Source of the DNA: Apoderus coryli
Lineage: Eukaryota > Arthropoda > Insecta > Coleoptera > Attelabidae
NCBI GenBank assembly: GCA_911728435.2
Contig: OU452198.1
Coordinates: 34,067,902 to 34,131,901 of the forward strand
Length of the DNA stretch: 64,000 bases
Direction: 5' to 3'
Within the stretch, counting starts at the first letter, position 1. Every line of letters starts with the position of its first letter. Position numbers and translations under genes: made by a program. Of this stretch, positions 41,342 to 49,903 are shown one piece after another. The notes under the pieces are model-generated. The model made no database searches. It had not been told where the DNA came from and saw only the letters and a list, made by a program, of their open reading frames with translations.

Positions 41342-44035
41342 ATGTCGATTAGGGTGGCTGCGTGGAATGCTAGTTCCTTGCGCACCAGAACCTCTGAATT
41401 AATAAACTTTATAATCTCTGAAAACATTGACATTATGAGCGTAGCCGAGACTCGAATCTCCGGCGACTTCCGGCTACGTCTTAGAAACTATTGCATCTAT
41501 CGACAGGACAAGGACAGACTAACGAACAAAAAAGGCCTGGCTCTTTTTGTTAAAAATTCAATACCGCACATGAAACTTGAAAATCGGAATATAGGTATTG
41601 AACACTTGATTATTAAATTAGCTTCCGGATTAGTCCTTATCCCCTCCTACAATTCCCCCAATAGGGATCTGACAGACCTAGAACTGGATCAACTCTTTGA
41701 TGTAGGCGACAAAGTCCTTATATTTGGCGATTTAAACGCCCGTCACGCTGTCTGGTTAAATCATATTGACAACAGAAATGGACGCTCTGTACTGGAGTAT
41801 GCAATGGACAACAATATACAAGTTGTCCACTCTACAACTCCTACGCATATTCCAGCTAACGGTTTAACACCAACGTACATCGACATTCTGTTGAACAAAA
41901 ATTACAGTAGGAATATCAATTTGTGGTCATGCCACGCCCTGAACAGTGACCACAATCCTATAATATTCACTTTAGGTAACCAGACAGTAAACGAATATAA
42001 CCCTATACGTTACGTATACAAGGACGTAAACTGGACTAGGTTTAGACGGATCTTAGACGACAACATAACTATAAACAATAGACTGATTAACAAACAGGAT
42101 GTTGACGAACAGATTGAGTCATTTACCAGAGCAATAATACTGGCGAGAAACGAAACCGCAAAGAGAGTTCTTCAACGACCTGAGGAAGATCGGTTGCCGC
42201 AGGCGATTTTGGATTTAATCTCCAATAAAAACCGCCTCCGCAAACTGTGGCAGAGGCATCGGAATCGCGCCCATCGTGATTACATGAACGAACTACAACG
42301 GCAAATTAAAACTGAGATTAGGAACCACAAGAACGATGTATGGGCTGACCGTTTAAGAAATCTCTCTTATCGCGACAATTCACTCTGGAAGATGACAAAA
42401 GCACTAAAACGGACTCCACTACAAATCCCCACCCTTAAAGTAAATGACAACATAAGCATGACTGACAAACAGAAATCTGAGACTCTCGCAAACCACCTGT
42501 TTCGAGTATACACGCCCCTACCTAACTCTCTTCCCGAACATACGGAAATAGAGGAAATTTTTGAACAAATCCCTCGACAGATCCCAATTCCAAACCGGAA
42601 GCTCTCTAAGATCCTAACAAATCCGAGTGAGGTGAGGAGGGTTCTCAGCAGATTACCATATAATAAAGCCCCGGGACCAGATGACATCGAGAATATTTTG
42701 CTTAAACATTTAAGCCAAAAAGCAATAGTGCAACTAACGTATATCATCAATGCCGTCTTAAAGTTGCAATACTTTCCACATAAGTGGAAGCAATCGATAG
42801 TCATTCTGATCCCTAAACCCGGAAAGCCACCTGACGACCCTGGTGGCTACCGTCCGATCAATCTGTTGAACACTCTCTCCAAAGTCGCCGAACGTATTAT
42901 CTTAGCCAGGTTTGAAGACATCGACAAAAAGAAAAGACTTACGCCAGACATTCAGTTTGGTTTTAGGCCCGGGCACAGCACGACACTGCTGGCGGCTGAC
43001 ATTGTGAACGATGCCAAACTGGCTTTTAACCGGCAGCAGTGTGCTGTTTTACTATTGCTAGATGTTGAGAAGGCCTTTGACAGGGTATGGCATACAGGAC
43101 TGGTTGTGAAACTTATCGGCATGGATCTTCCAATGAATCTGGTATCGTTAGTAAAATCTTACCTTGAAGATCGGATTTTTCGTGTGCGAATTGGTGGAGC
43201 TTTTTCTAGGCCTAGACGCCTCAATGCGGGTGTTCCGCAAGGAACCGTACTTGCTCCAAAACTATATTCGCTCTACACATCAGACGTCCCAACTAACGCT
43301 AACACAAAACTCAGACTGTACGCGGACGATACTTCAGTTAGGTCTGTGTCATTTGCTGCAAATGCTGCTAACAGGCAGCTTCGTATGCACATACCGAGGC
43401 TGGAGGAATTTTTCCGTGTATGGAAAATCAAGATAAATGCTGATAAGACACAACAAATAGTATTGACTCAAAAACATACTCGATACACGACAATCTACGA
43501 AAAACTTCGACTCGACGGACGAACAATAACGCCGCAAAGAGGGGCTGTGGATTATTTGGGTGTCAAACTGGACCGCACTCTGTACTTCGGTCCTCACATC
43601 ACAAGGGCGATCCAAAAGACCTTCGGTGCGATGAGCAAAATATACCCGCTCATCAATCGCCGTAGTGTCCTTACGATCCCTAATAAGCTGCATCTCTTCA
43701 AAGCGGTGTTGCGACCTATTCTTACATATGCAGCGCCTATCTGGGGTGGTTGTTCCAACACACAGATGAAGCGCCTGCAAACTATGCAGAATAAAATACT
43801 TCGACATGCGACAAACAGTGACCGTTACATTCGAATTACGGACTTACATAGAGTCAGTGGCGTTGAAATGATGAAAGATTATGTGGAAGAGATTTCACAG
43901 AAGTTTTTCAAATCGTTCATACAGAACTCACCACTGACTCGAAACATTGCACAACAGAGACATAGAGATGGCGTTCATTATAAACATCGGCTCATCCACC
44001 AACACCTGCCAATATACTTTGAAGAGCCTCCGTAA
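41342..44035 (+). CDS. ORF2 of element B: endonuclease-reverse transcriptase
   Basis: 897 residues from ATG 41342, which lies three bases after the ORF1 stop. Endonuclease residues are visible as N9 (AAWNASS), E36 (VAET), GDLN at 129-132, the THIP and D181 region, and SDHNP at 202-206. RT motifs are NKAPGPDD, FGFRPGHST, DVEKAFDRVWH (D574), GVPQGTVLAPKLY and YADD (660-663). A C-terminal domain of about 200 residues follows, without RNase H. The frame is complete and no catalytic residue appears lost, so this copy could be active. Confidence 0.95.
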   Translation: MSIRVAAWNASSLRTRTSELINFIISENIDIMSVAETRISGDFRLRLRNYCIYRQDKDRLTNKKGLALFVKNSIPHMKLENRNIGIEHLIIKLASGLVLIPSYNSPNRDLTDLELDQLFDVGDKVLIFGDLNARHAVWLNHIDNRNGRSVLEYAMDNNIQVVHSTTPTHIPANGLTPTYIDILLNKNYSRNINLWSCHALNSDHNPIIFTLGNQTVNEYNPIRYVYKDVNWTRFRRILDDNITINNRLINKQDVDEQIESFTRAIILARNETAKRVLQRPEEDRLPQAILDLISNKNRLRKLWQRHRNRAHRDYMNELQRQIKTEIRNHKNDVWADRLRNLSYRDNSLWKMTKALKRTPLQIPTLKVNDNISMTDKQKSETLANHLFRVYTPLPNSLPEHTEIEEIFEQIPRQIPIPNRKLSKILTNPSEVRRVLSRLPYNKAPGPDDIENILLKHLSQKAIVQLTYIINAVLKLQYFPHKWKQSIVILIPKPGKPPDDPGGYRPINLLNTLSKVAERIILARFEDIDKKKRLTPDIQFGFRPGHSTTLLAADIVNDAKLAFNRQQCAVLLLLDVEKAFDRVWHTGLVVKLIGMDLPMNLVSLVKSYLEDRIFRVRIGGAFSRPRRLNAGVPQGTVLAPKLYSLYTSDVPTNANTKLRLYADDTSVRSVSFAANAANRQLRMHIPRLEEFFRVWKIKINADKTQQIVLTQKHTRYTTIYEKLRLDGRTITPQRGAVDYLGVKLDRTLYFGPHITRAIQKTFGAMSKIYPLINRRSVLTIPNKLHLFKAVLRPILTYAAPIWGGCSNTQMKRLQTMQNKILRHATNSDRYIRITDLHRVSGVEMMKDYVEEISQKFFKSFIQNSPLTRNIAQQRHRDGVHYKHRLIHQHLPIYFEEPP

Positions 44036-44170
44036 TGAACGTGATCTCTAGACAGTGAGAGGGACAAACTACACGATAAACAACACCCGTGCGAAACAAT
44101 GACGAACATTACGGACTGGACGAATATTGATTCAAAAAGCTAGAGCCGTTGGGCGCCTTTCAGTTTTGAA

Positions 44171-44197
44171 GCGGGTTTTTTACCGTATTTTTCCCGC
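44171..44197 (+). promoter_or_regulatory. T-rich 3' UTR stem-loop (family B)
   Basis: GCGGG (44171-44175) pairs with CCCGC (44193-44197). Outside a bulged A, GAA pairs with TTC. Compared with GCAGG/CCTGC in A and C, the middle pair has changed from A-T to G-C on both sides. Confidence 0.65.
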
Positions 44198-44537
44198 ATT
44201 CAACTTGCGTAACAACTTGCTGCCCCTAACGATGTTTACTTTTTCAATTTTCATGTGCGACTCGTTGCGATGGCTTGGAGCAATGGCTGGAGAAGGGATC
44301 ACCGGAGCTGGCCTGACCCCTTGAGTATCAGAAACAGTACGGTTGGTTTGAATGGGGCTGAATATCGACGCCTGCCTTTAGAGGAGATCCGTGGACGCAT
44401 CCTGTCGAGCGCCGCAAGCAAGACAAATGTGTCCCTTACTTATTTTTGTATAATATTTTGTATATAAATATTTGTGTTATAACTTGTATTGTATATATGT
44501 GACAAAAATAAATGTTTGTGAAATTCAAATTCAATTC

Positions 44538-44626
44538 GTTCTCGTCCGATCACGGAAGCCAAGCAGTGTCGGGCGTGGTTAGTACTTGGATGGGTGACCG
44601 CTTGGGAACACCACGTGTCGTTGCCT
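44538..44626 (+). rRNA. 5S rRNA gene 12, 3' part (nt 31-119)
   Basis: Starts at the duplicated GTTCTCGTCC after the tail of element B and runs to the normal end with a T11 run. Type GGT spacer. Confidence 0.95.
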
Positions 44627-44807
44627 CTTTTTTTTTTTGGATACTTTATATGCAGGATGTCCAAATTTCTCAATTTTTTTTTTTTTTTTGTAAGCTTTGT
44701 AGATGGTTGAGAGCGTATAGCTATCCTGTACAAGAAACACTTTTTGTTTCACCCAAAATGCTCCAATTCATCCCCAATGCATCGTTGGGAGTGACTCAAA
44801 TTGTCAC

Positions 44808-44926
44808 GGCAACGGCCATACCACACTGAATATGCCCGTTCTCGTCCGATCACGGAAGCCAAGCAGTGTCGGGCGTGGTTAGTACTTGGATGGGTGACCG
44901 CTTGGGAACACCACGTGTCGTTGCCT
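44808..44926 (+). rRNA. 5S rRNA gene 13
   Basis: Consensus copy; T11 terminator; type AGC spacer. Matches gene 2 in T-run lengths. Confidence 0.97.
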
Positions 44927-45109
44927 CTTTTTTTTTTTGGATACTTTATATGCAGGATGTCCAAATTTCTCAATTTTGTTTTTTTTTTTTTGTAAGCTTT
45001 GTAGATAGCTGAGAGCGTATAGCTATCCTGTACAAGAAACACTTTTTGTTTCACCCAAAATGCTCCAATTCATCCCCAATGCATCGTTGGGAGTGACTCA
45101 AATTTTCAC

Positions 45110-45228
45110 GGCAACGGCCATACCACACTGAATATGCCCGTTCTCGTCCGATCACGGAAGCCAAGCAGTGTCGGGCGTGGTTAGTACTTGGATGGGTGAC
45201 CGCTTGGGAACACCACGTGTCGTTGCCT
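45110..45228 (+). rRNA. 5S rRNA gene 14
   Basis: Consensus copy; T15 terminator as in gene 3; type AGC spacer. Confidence 0.97.
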
Positions 45229-45414
45229 CTTTTTTTTTTTTTTTGGATACTTTATATGCAGGATGTCCAAATTTCTCAATTTTGTTTTTTTTTTTTGTAA
45301 GCTTTGTAGATAGCTGAGAGCGTATAGCTATCCTGTACAAGAAACACTTTTTGTTTCACCCAAAATGCTCCAATTCATCCCCAATGCATCGTTGGGAGTG
45401 ACTCAAATTTTCAC

Positions 45415-45533
45415 GGCAACGGCCATACCACACTGAATATGCCCGTTCTCGTCCGATCACGGAAGCCAAGCAGTGTCGGGCGTGGTTAGTACTTGGATGG
45501 GTGACCGCTTGGGAACACCACGTGTCGTTGCCT
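45415..45533 (+). rRNA. 5S rRNA gene 15
   Basis: Consensus copy; T12 terminator as in gene 4; type AGC spacer. Confidence 0.97.
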
Positions 45534-45716
45534 CTTTTTTTTTTTTGGATACTTTATATGCAGGATGTCCAAATTTCTCAATTTTGTTTTTTTTTTTTGT
45601 AAGCTTTGTAGATAGCTGAGAGCGTATAGCTATCCTGTACAAGAAACACTTTTTGTTTCACCCAAAATGCTCCAATTCATCCCCAATGCATCGTTGGGAG
45701 TGACTCAAATTTTCAC

Positions 45717-45835
45717 GGCAACGGCCATACCACACTGAATATGCCCGTTCTCGTCCGATCACGGAAGCCAAGCAGTGTCGGGCGTGGTTAGTACTTGGAT
45801 GGGTGACCGCTTGGGAACACCACGTGTCGTTGCCT
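45717..45835 (+). rRNA. 5S rRNA gene 16
   Basis: Consensus copy; T12 terminator as in gene 5; type GGT spacer (GAGAG form). Confidence 0.97.
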
Positions 45836-46016
45836 CTTTTTTTTTTTTGGATACTTTATATGCAGGATGTCCAAATTTCTCAATTTTGTTTTTTTTTTGT
45901 AAGCTTTGTAGATGGTTGAGAGCGTATAGCTATCCTGTACAAGAAACACTTTTTGTTTCACCCAAAATGCTCCAATTCATCCCCAATGCATCGTTGGGAG
46001 TGACTCAAATTGTCAC

Positions 46017-46135
46017 GGCAACGGCCATACCACACTGAATATGCCCGTTCTCGTCCGATCACGGAAGCCAAGCAGTGTCGGGCGTGGTTAGTACTTGGAT
46101 GGGTGACCGCTTGGGAACACCACGTGTCGTTGCCT
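46017..46135 (+). rRNA. 5S rRNA gene 17
   Basis: Consensus copy; T11 terminator; type AGC spacer. By position in the duplicated block it corresponds to gene 6, but without element A1. Confidence 0.97.
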
Positions 46136-46317
46136 CTTTTTTTTTTTGGATACTTTATATGCAGGATGTCCAAATTTCTCAATTTTGTTTTTTTTTTTTG
46201 TAAGCTTTGTAGATAGCTGAGAGCGTATAGCTATCCTGTACAAGAAACACTTTTTGTTTCACCCAAAATGCTCCAATTCATCCCCAATGCATCGTTGGGA
46301 GTGACTCAAATTTTCAC

Positions 46318-46436
46318 GGCAACGGCCATACCACACTGAATATGCCCGTTCTCGTCCGATCACGGAAGCCAAGCAGTGTCGGGCGTGGTTAGTACTTGGA
46401 TGGGTGACCGCTTGGGAACACCACGTGTCGTTGCCT
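46318..46436 (+). rRNA. 5S rRNA gene 18
   Basis: Consensus copy; T13 terminator; type AGC spacer. Confidence 0.97.
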
Positions 46437-46620
46437 CTTTTTTTTTTTTTGGATACTTTATATGCAGGATGTCCAAATTTCTCAATTTTGTTTTTTTTTT
46501 TTGTAAGCTTTGTAGATAGCTGAGAGCGTATAGCTATCCTGTACAAGAAACACTTTTTGTTTCACCCAAAATGCTCCAATTCATCCCCAATGCATCGTTG
46601 GGAGTGACTCAAATTTTCAC

Positions 46621-46739
46621 GGCAACGGCCATACCACACTGAATATGCCCGTTCTCGTCCGATCACGGAAGCCAAGCAGTGTCGGGCGTGGTTAGTACTT
46701 GGATGGGTGACCGCTTGGGAACACCACGTGTCGTTGCCT
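46621..46739 (+). rRNA. 5S rRNA gene 19
   Basis: Consensus copy; T11 terminator; type GGT spacer (GAAAG form). Confidence 0.97.
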
Positions 46740-46921
46740 CTTTTTTTTTTTGGATACTTTATATGCAGGATGTCCAAATTTCTCAATTTTGTTTTTTTTT
46801 TTTGTAAGCTTTGTAGATGGTTGAAAGCGTATAGCTATCCTGTACAAGAAACACTTTTTGTTTCACCCAAAATGCTCCAATTCATCCCCAATGCATCGTT
46901 GGGAGTGACTCAAATTGTCAC

Positions 46922-47040
46922 GGCAACGGCCATACCACACTGAATATGCCCGTTCTCGTCCGATCACGGAAGCCAAGCAGTGTCGGGCGTGGTTAGTACT
47001 TGGATGGGTGACCGCTTGGGAACACCACGTGTCGTTGCCT
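46922..47040 (+). rRNA. 5S rRNA gene 20
   Basis: Consensus copy; T10 terminator. Its spacer is mixed: AGCTGAG in the middle but CAAATTGTCAC at the end, so it looks recombinant. Confidence 0.97.
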
Positions 47041-47223
47041 CTTTTTTTTTTGGATACTTTATATGCAGGATGTCCAAATTTCTCAATTTTGTTTTTTTTT
47101 TTTTTGTAAGCTTTGTAGATAGCTGAGAGCGTATAGCTATCCTGTACAAGAAACACTTTTTGTTTCACCCAAAATGCTCCAATTCATCCCCAATGCATCG
47201 TTGGGAGTGACTCAAATTGTCAC

Positions 47224-47342
47224 GGCAACGGCCATACCACACTGAATATGCCCGTTCTCGTCCGATCACGGAAGCCAAGCAGTGTCGGGCGTGGTTAGTA
47301 CTTGGATGGGTGACCGCTTGGGAACACCACGTGTCGTTGCCT
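47224..47342 (+). rRNA. 5S rRNA gene 21
   Basis: Consensus copy; T10 terminator; type GGT spacer (GAAAG form). Confidence 0.97.
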
Positions 47343-47522
47343 CTTTTTTTTTTGGATACTTTATATGCAGGATGTCCAAATTTCTCAATTTTGTTTTTTT
47401 TTTTGTAAGCTTTGTAGATGGTTGAAAGCGTATAGCTATCCTGTACAAGAAACACTTTTTGTTTCACCCAAAATGCTCCAATTCATCCCCAATGCATCGT
47501 TGGGAGTGACTCAAATTGTCAC

Positions 47523-47641
47523 GGCAACGGCCATACCACACTGAATATGCCCGTTCTCGTCCGATCACGGAAGCCAAGCAGTGTCGGGCGTGGTTAGTAC
47601 TTGGATGGGTGACCGCTTGGGAACACCACGTGTCGTTGCCT
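47523..47641 (+). rRNA. 5S rRNA gene 22
   Basis: Consensus copy; T10 terminator and T14 second run, as after gene 20; type AGC spacer. Confidence 0.97.
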
Positions 47642-47824
47642 CTTTTTTTTTTGGATACTTTATATGCAGGATGTCCAAATTTCTCAATTTTGTTTTTTTT
47701 TTTTTTGTAAGCTTTGTAGATAGCTGAGAGCGTATAGCTATCCTGTACAAGAAACACTTTTTGTTTCACCCAAAATGCTCCAATTCATCCCCAATGCATC
47801 GTTGGGAGTGACTCAAATTTTCAC

Positions 47825-47864
47825 GGCAACGGCCATACCACACTGAATATGCCCGTTCTCGTCC
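47825..47864 (+). rRNA. 5S rRNA gene 23, 5' part (nt 1-40), interrupted by element A2
   Basis: Consensus through nt 40, then element A2. The upstream spacer is type AGC, unlike the GGT spacer upstream of A1. Confidence 0.95.
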
Positions 47865-48060
47865 CAGTACTCTGTGCGCCTTTGTGGGGTACAGAAGTAT
47901 ACATTTATACGGTACAATTGGTACTATCAGTTATCAATAATAGATAAATTAAATAGTAGATAGCGCGTATACGAATAGTAAAATATTCTATTATATTATT
48001 GGTATACCTACATATATAGTAACTTTGGCTTACTATTAATTAAAATTAAAGACTATATGC

Positions 48061-48093
48061 CCTTGTGTCTGAAAGGGACAGTAGGACACAAGG
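48061..48093 (+). promoter_or_regulatory. Stem-loop just upstream of ORF1 (family A, copy A2)
   Basis: Same 9-bp perfect stem and 15-base loop as in A1. Confidence 0.7.
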
Positions 48094-48106
48094 TGCATCA
48101 ACAAAA

Positions 48107-49903
48107 ATGTCAGCAACTGGGGATGAAACCATAAATGAGACAAATCTAAATACCGGGGCCATTCCTAAAGTAATTCAACAAAAACATGATAAAGGTAAGA
48201 CAGCAATATGCCTAACATGTAAAGCCATGAAAAAATTATTGCAACAAGCCAAGGATGCAACAGAAAGGGATCATGTTAAAATAAAATTCGACCGACATAA
48301 ACTGGACACCCATACAGGAGCGGGTGGAAATTTTGCTAAGGTAGTTCCAAAAATTGACACAGGCAGACATTTATCACGAAGTCCTGCAAGATCAACTGCT
48401 TCAGACACTAACCGTGATCACGAAAGTGATCAAATCCCGGATGATACAACAACAATCATGGATACTATGATGTCATCTTTGGACTCGAATGATTTGGCTC
48501 AGCAGTCTCAAATGTTGAAGCTTGACAATCGAGGCAAAGATCTGTCGAATATGGAAGTGGAGTTTGATGCCGAATTTCAAACCCCTAAACACTATGTCTC
48601 ACTGTCAAAGCTGTTAGTCAGACGGTCGCCGAGGGCAATACAATCCATCACCACAAATAGATTTAGCCATCTTAATCCAAACGAGGAGGTAGCAGGATCA
48701 TCAGGAGCAGTAATAGAGAATACAGCTAAAGGCTCTCTCAAAAGAGCCAAAGATGCCGCAAGCCCTAGCTCGCCACAAAAGTCACCGACACCGAAAAGAA
48801 CACGAACCTTCAATAACAAAAATGATAGTGAAAGCGATACACAACAGCATGTAACGGGTAAACAAAGAAAACAACGTATTCCTCCCCTAGTATTGTCGGG
48901 AATCGCACAGGAACACAAAACACTCGTTAAGCATATACAACAGTTCATTAAAAAAGGGTTTACGGTAAAGTACGCATCCGGATCTACGATGTTGTACATT
49001 AATGATCTCGAGGAGTATAAAAAATACCGACAGACACTACTCGCCGACAAAAGCACTGATTTCCATACATACACTTTACCTGACGAAAAAACTCATGCAT
49101 TTGTGCTTAAAGGGCTAACTGGAATTGCCGCTGAGGATATCAAAGAAGAATTAGAAGAAGAGCACGGGATAGCTGTCACCAAGGTTTTCAAGATGAAAAC
49201 AGTCGGCAGGCCGCTATTTCTTGTAGTAACAGCCACTAACTATACCATAAAAAACCTCAGTGCACAAGCCAGTGTGTTGTACAATACAAAGGTTACATGG
49301 GAAAGAAGGAAAAATGCTCGCCGCATTACACAGTGCCGTAGATGCCAAAGATGGGGCCATGCAACGTCAAACTGCGGACGCACTCCAAAGTGTTTGAAAT
49401 GTGGGCAGGATCACCTAACAAACACTTGCACGAAAACGAAAGATACACCTGCCAAATGTGCAAATTGCGGTGGCGCCCATCCTGCTAATTATACGGGCTG
49501 CGAAGTATTCATCCGACGAAAACAATATCTCGAGAATCAGTCATCAACAACATCCCAGATCAAACCTAGCTTCAAACCAGCCCCGATTCCAACTTCTAAT
49601 CCCTGGACCAACAGACCAACTGCAACAGCTTCACGAACTGTCGATGCGACTAGGAACGGTGGGACAGAGCAACAATTCGAACAGAATACGGATGGGGTAA
49701 GTCATTGTTCTGGTAATATTTTGAACGACTTACGGGCTTTGAGTCAGGTATCAGATGGAATCGCACAGAAAATAAATTTGGGCGAGGCTGTCAAGGCCTT
49801 AATAAAACTCAACACTATGCTAGACGGTGTCACGGATAAAATGTCTAAGTTATATGTTCTACAAGAATTTGCTCAACAAGAGCTACCTAAATTTAATTTT
49901 TAA
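48107..49903 (+). CDS. ORF1 of element A2: gag-like nucleic-acid-binding protein
   Basis: 598 residues from ATG 48107, identical in translation to ORF1 of A1, with the N-terminal C-X2-C-X25-H-X4-H motif, PRE_C2HC-type region and three zinc knuckles. The absence of any change between the copies argues for very recent movement. Confidence 0.9.
   Translation: MSATGDETINETNLNTGAIPKVIQQKHDKGKTAICLTCKAMKKLLQQAKDATERDHVKIKFDRHKLDTHTGAGGNFAKVVPKIDTGRHLSRSPARSTASDTNRDHESDQIPDDTTTIMDTMMSSLDSNDLAQQSQMLKLDNRGKDLSNMEVEFDAEFQTPKHYVSLSKLLVRRSPRAIQSITTNRFSHLNPNEEVAGSSGAVIENTAKGSLKRAKDAASPSSPQKSPTPKRTRTFNNKNDSESDTQQHVTGKQRKQRIPPLVLSGIAQEHKTLVKHIQQFIKKGFTVKYASGSTMLYINDLEEYKKYRQTLLADKSTDFHTYTLPDEKTHAFVLKGLTGIAAEDIKEELEEEHGIAVTKVFKMKTVGRPLFLVVTATNYTIKNLSAQASVLYNTKVTWERRKNARRITQCRRCQRWGHATSNCGRTPKCLKCGQDHLTNTCTKTKDTPAKCANCGGAHPANYTGCEVFIRRKQYLENQSSTTSQIKPSFKPAPIPTSNPWTNRPTATASRTVDATRNGGTEQQFEQNTDGVSHCSGNILNDLRALSQVSDGIAQKINLGEAVKALIKLNTMLDGVTDKMSKLYVLQEFAQQELPKFNF

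Larger units (their letters stand above)
39310..44537 (+). mobile_element. 5S-specific non-LTR retrotransposon, family B (full length)
   Basis: 5228 bp inserted at the same nucleotide as A1, with the same GTTCTCGTCC duplication. It has a 229-bp 5' UTR with a stem-loop (39497-39526), ORF1, ORF2, a 3' UTR stem-loop (44171-44197), an AATAAA signal near 44507 and a tail of AAATTC-type repeats. Both ORFs are intact. By protein sequence it is the most divergent of the four families, and its codons are GC-richer than those of family A, so it is an old separate lineage with the same target. Confidence 0.95.
44538..47864 (+). repeat. 5S rDNA tandem array, block 3
   Basis: The longest uninterrupted stretch: the 3' part of gene 12, ten complete genes (13-22) and the 5' part of gene 23. 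Genes 13-16 and their spacers mirror genes 2-5 at a constant offset of 13906 bp. Confidence 0.97.
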
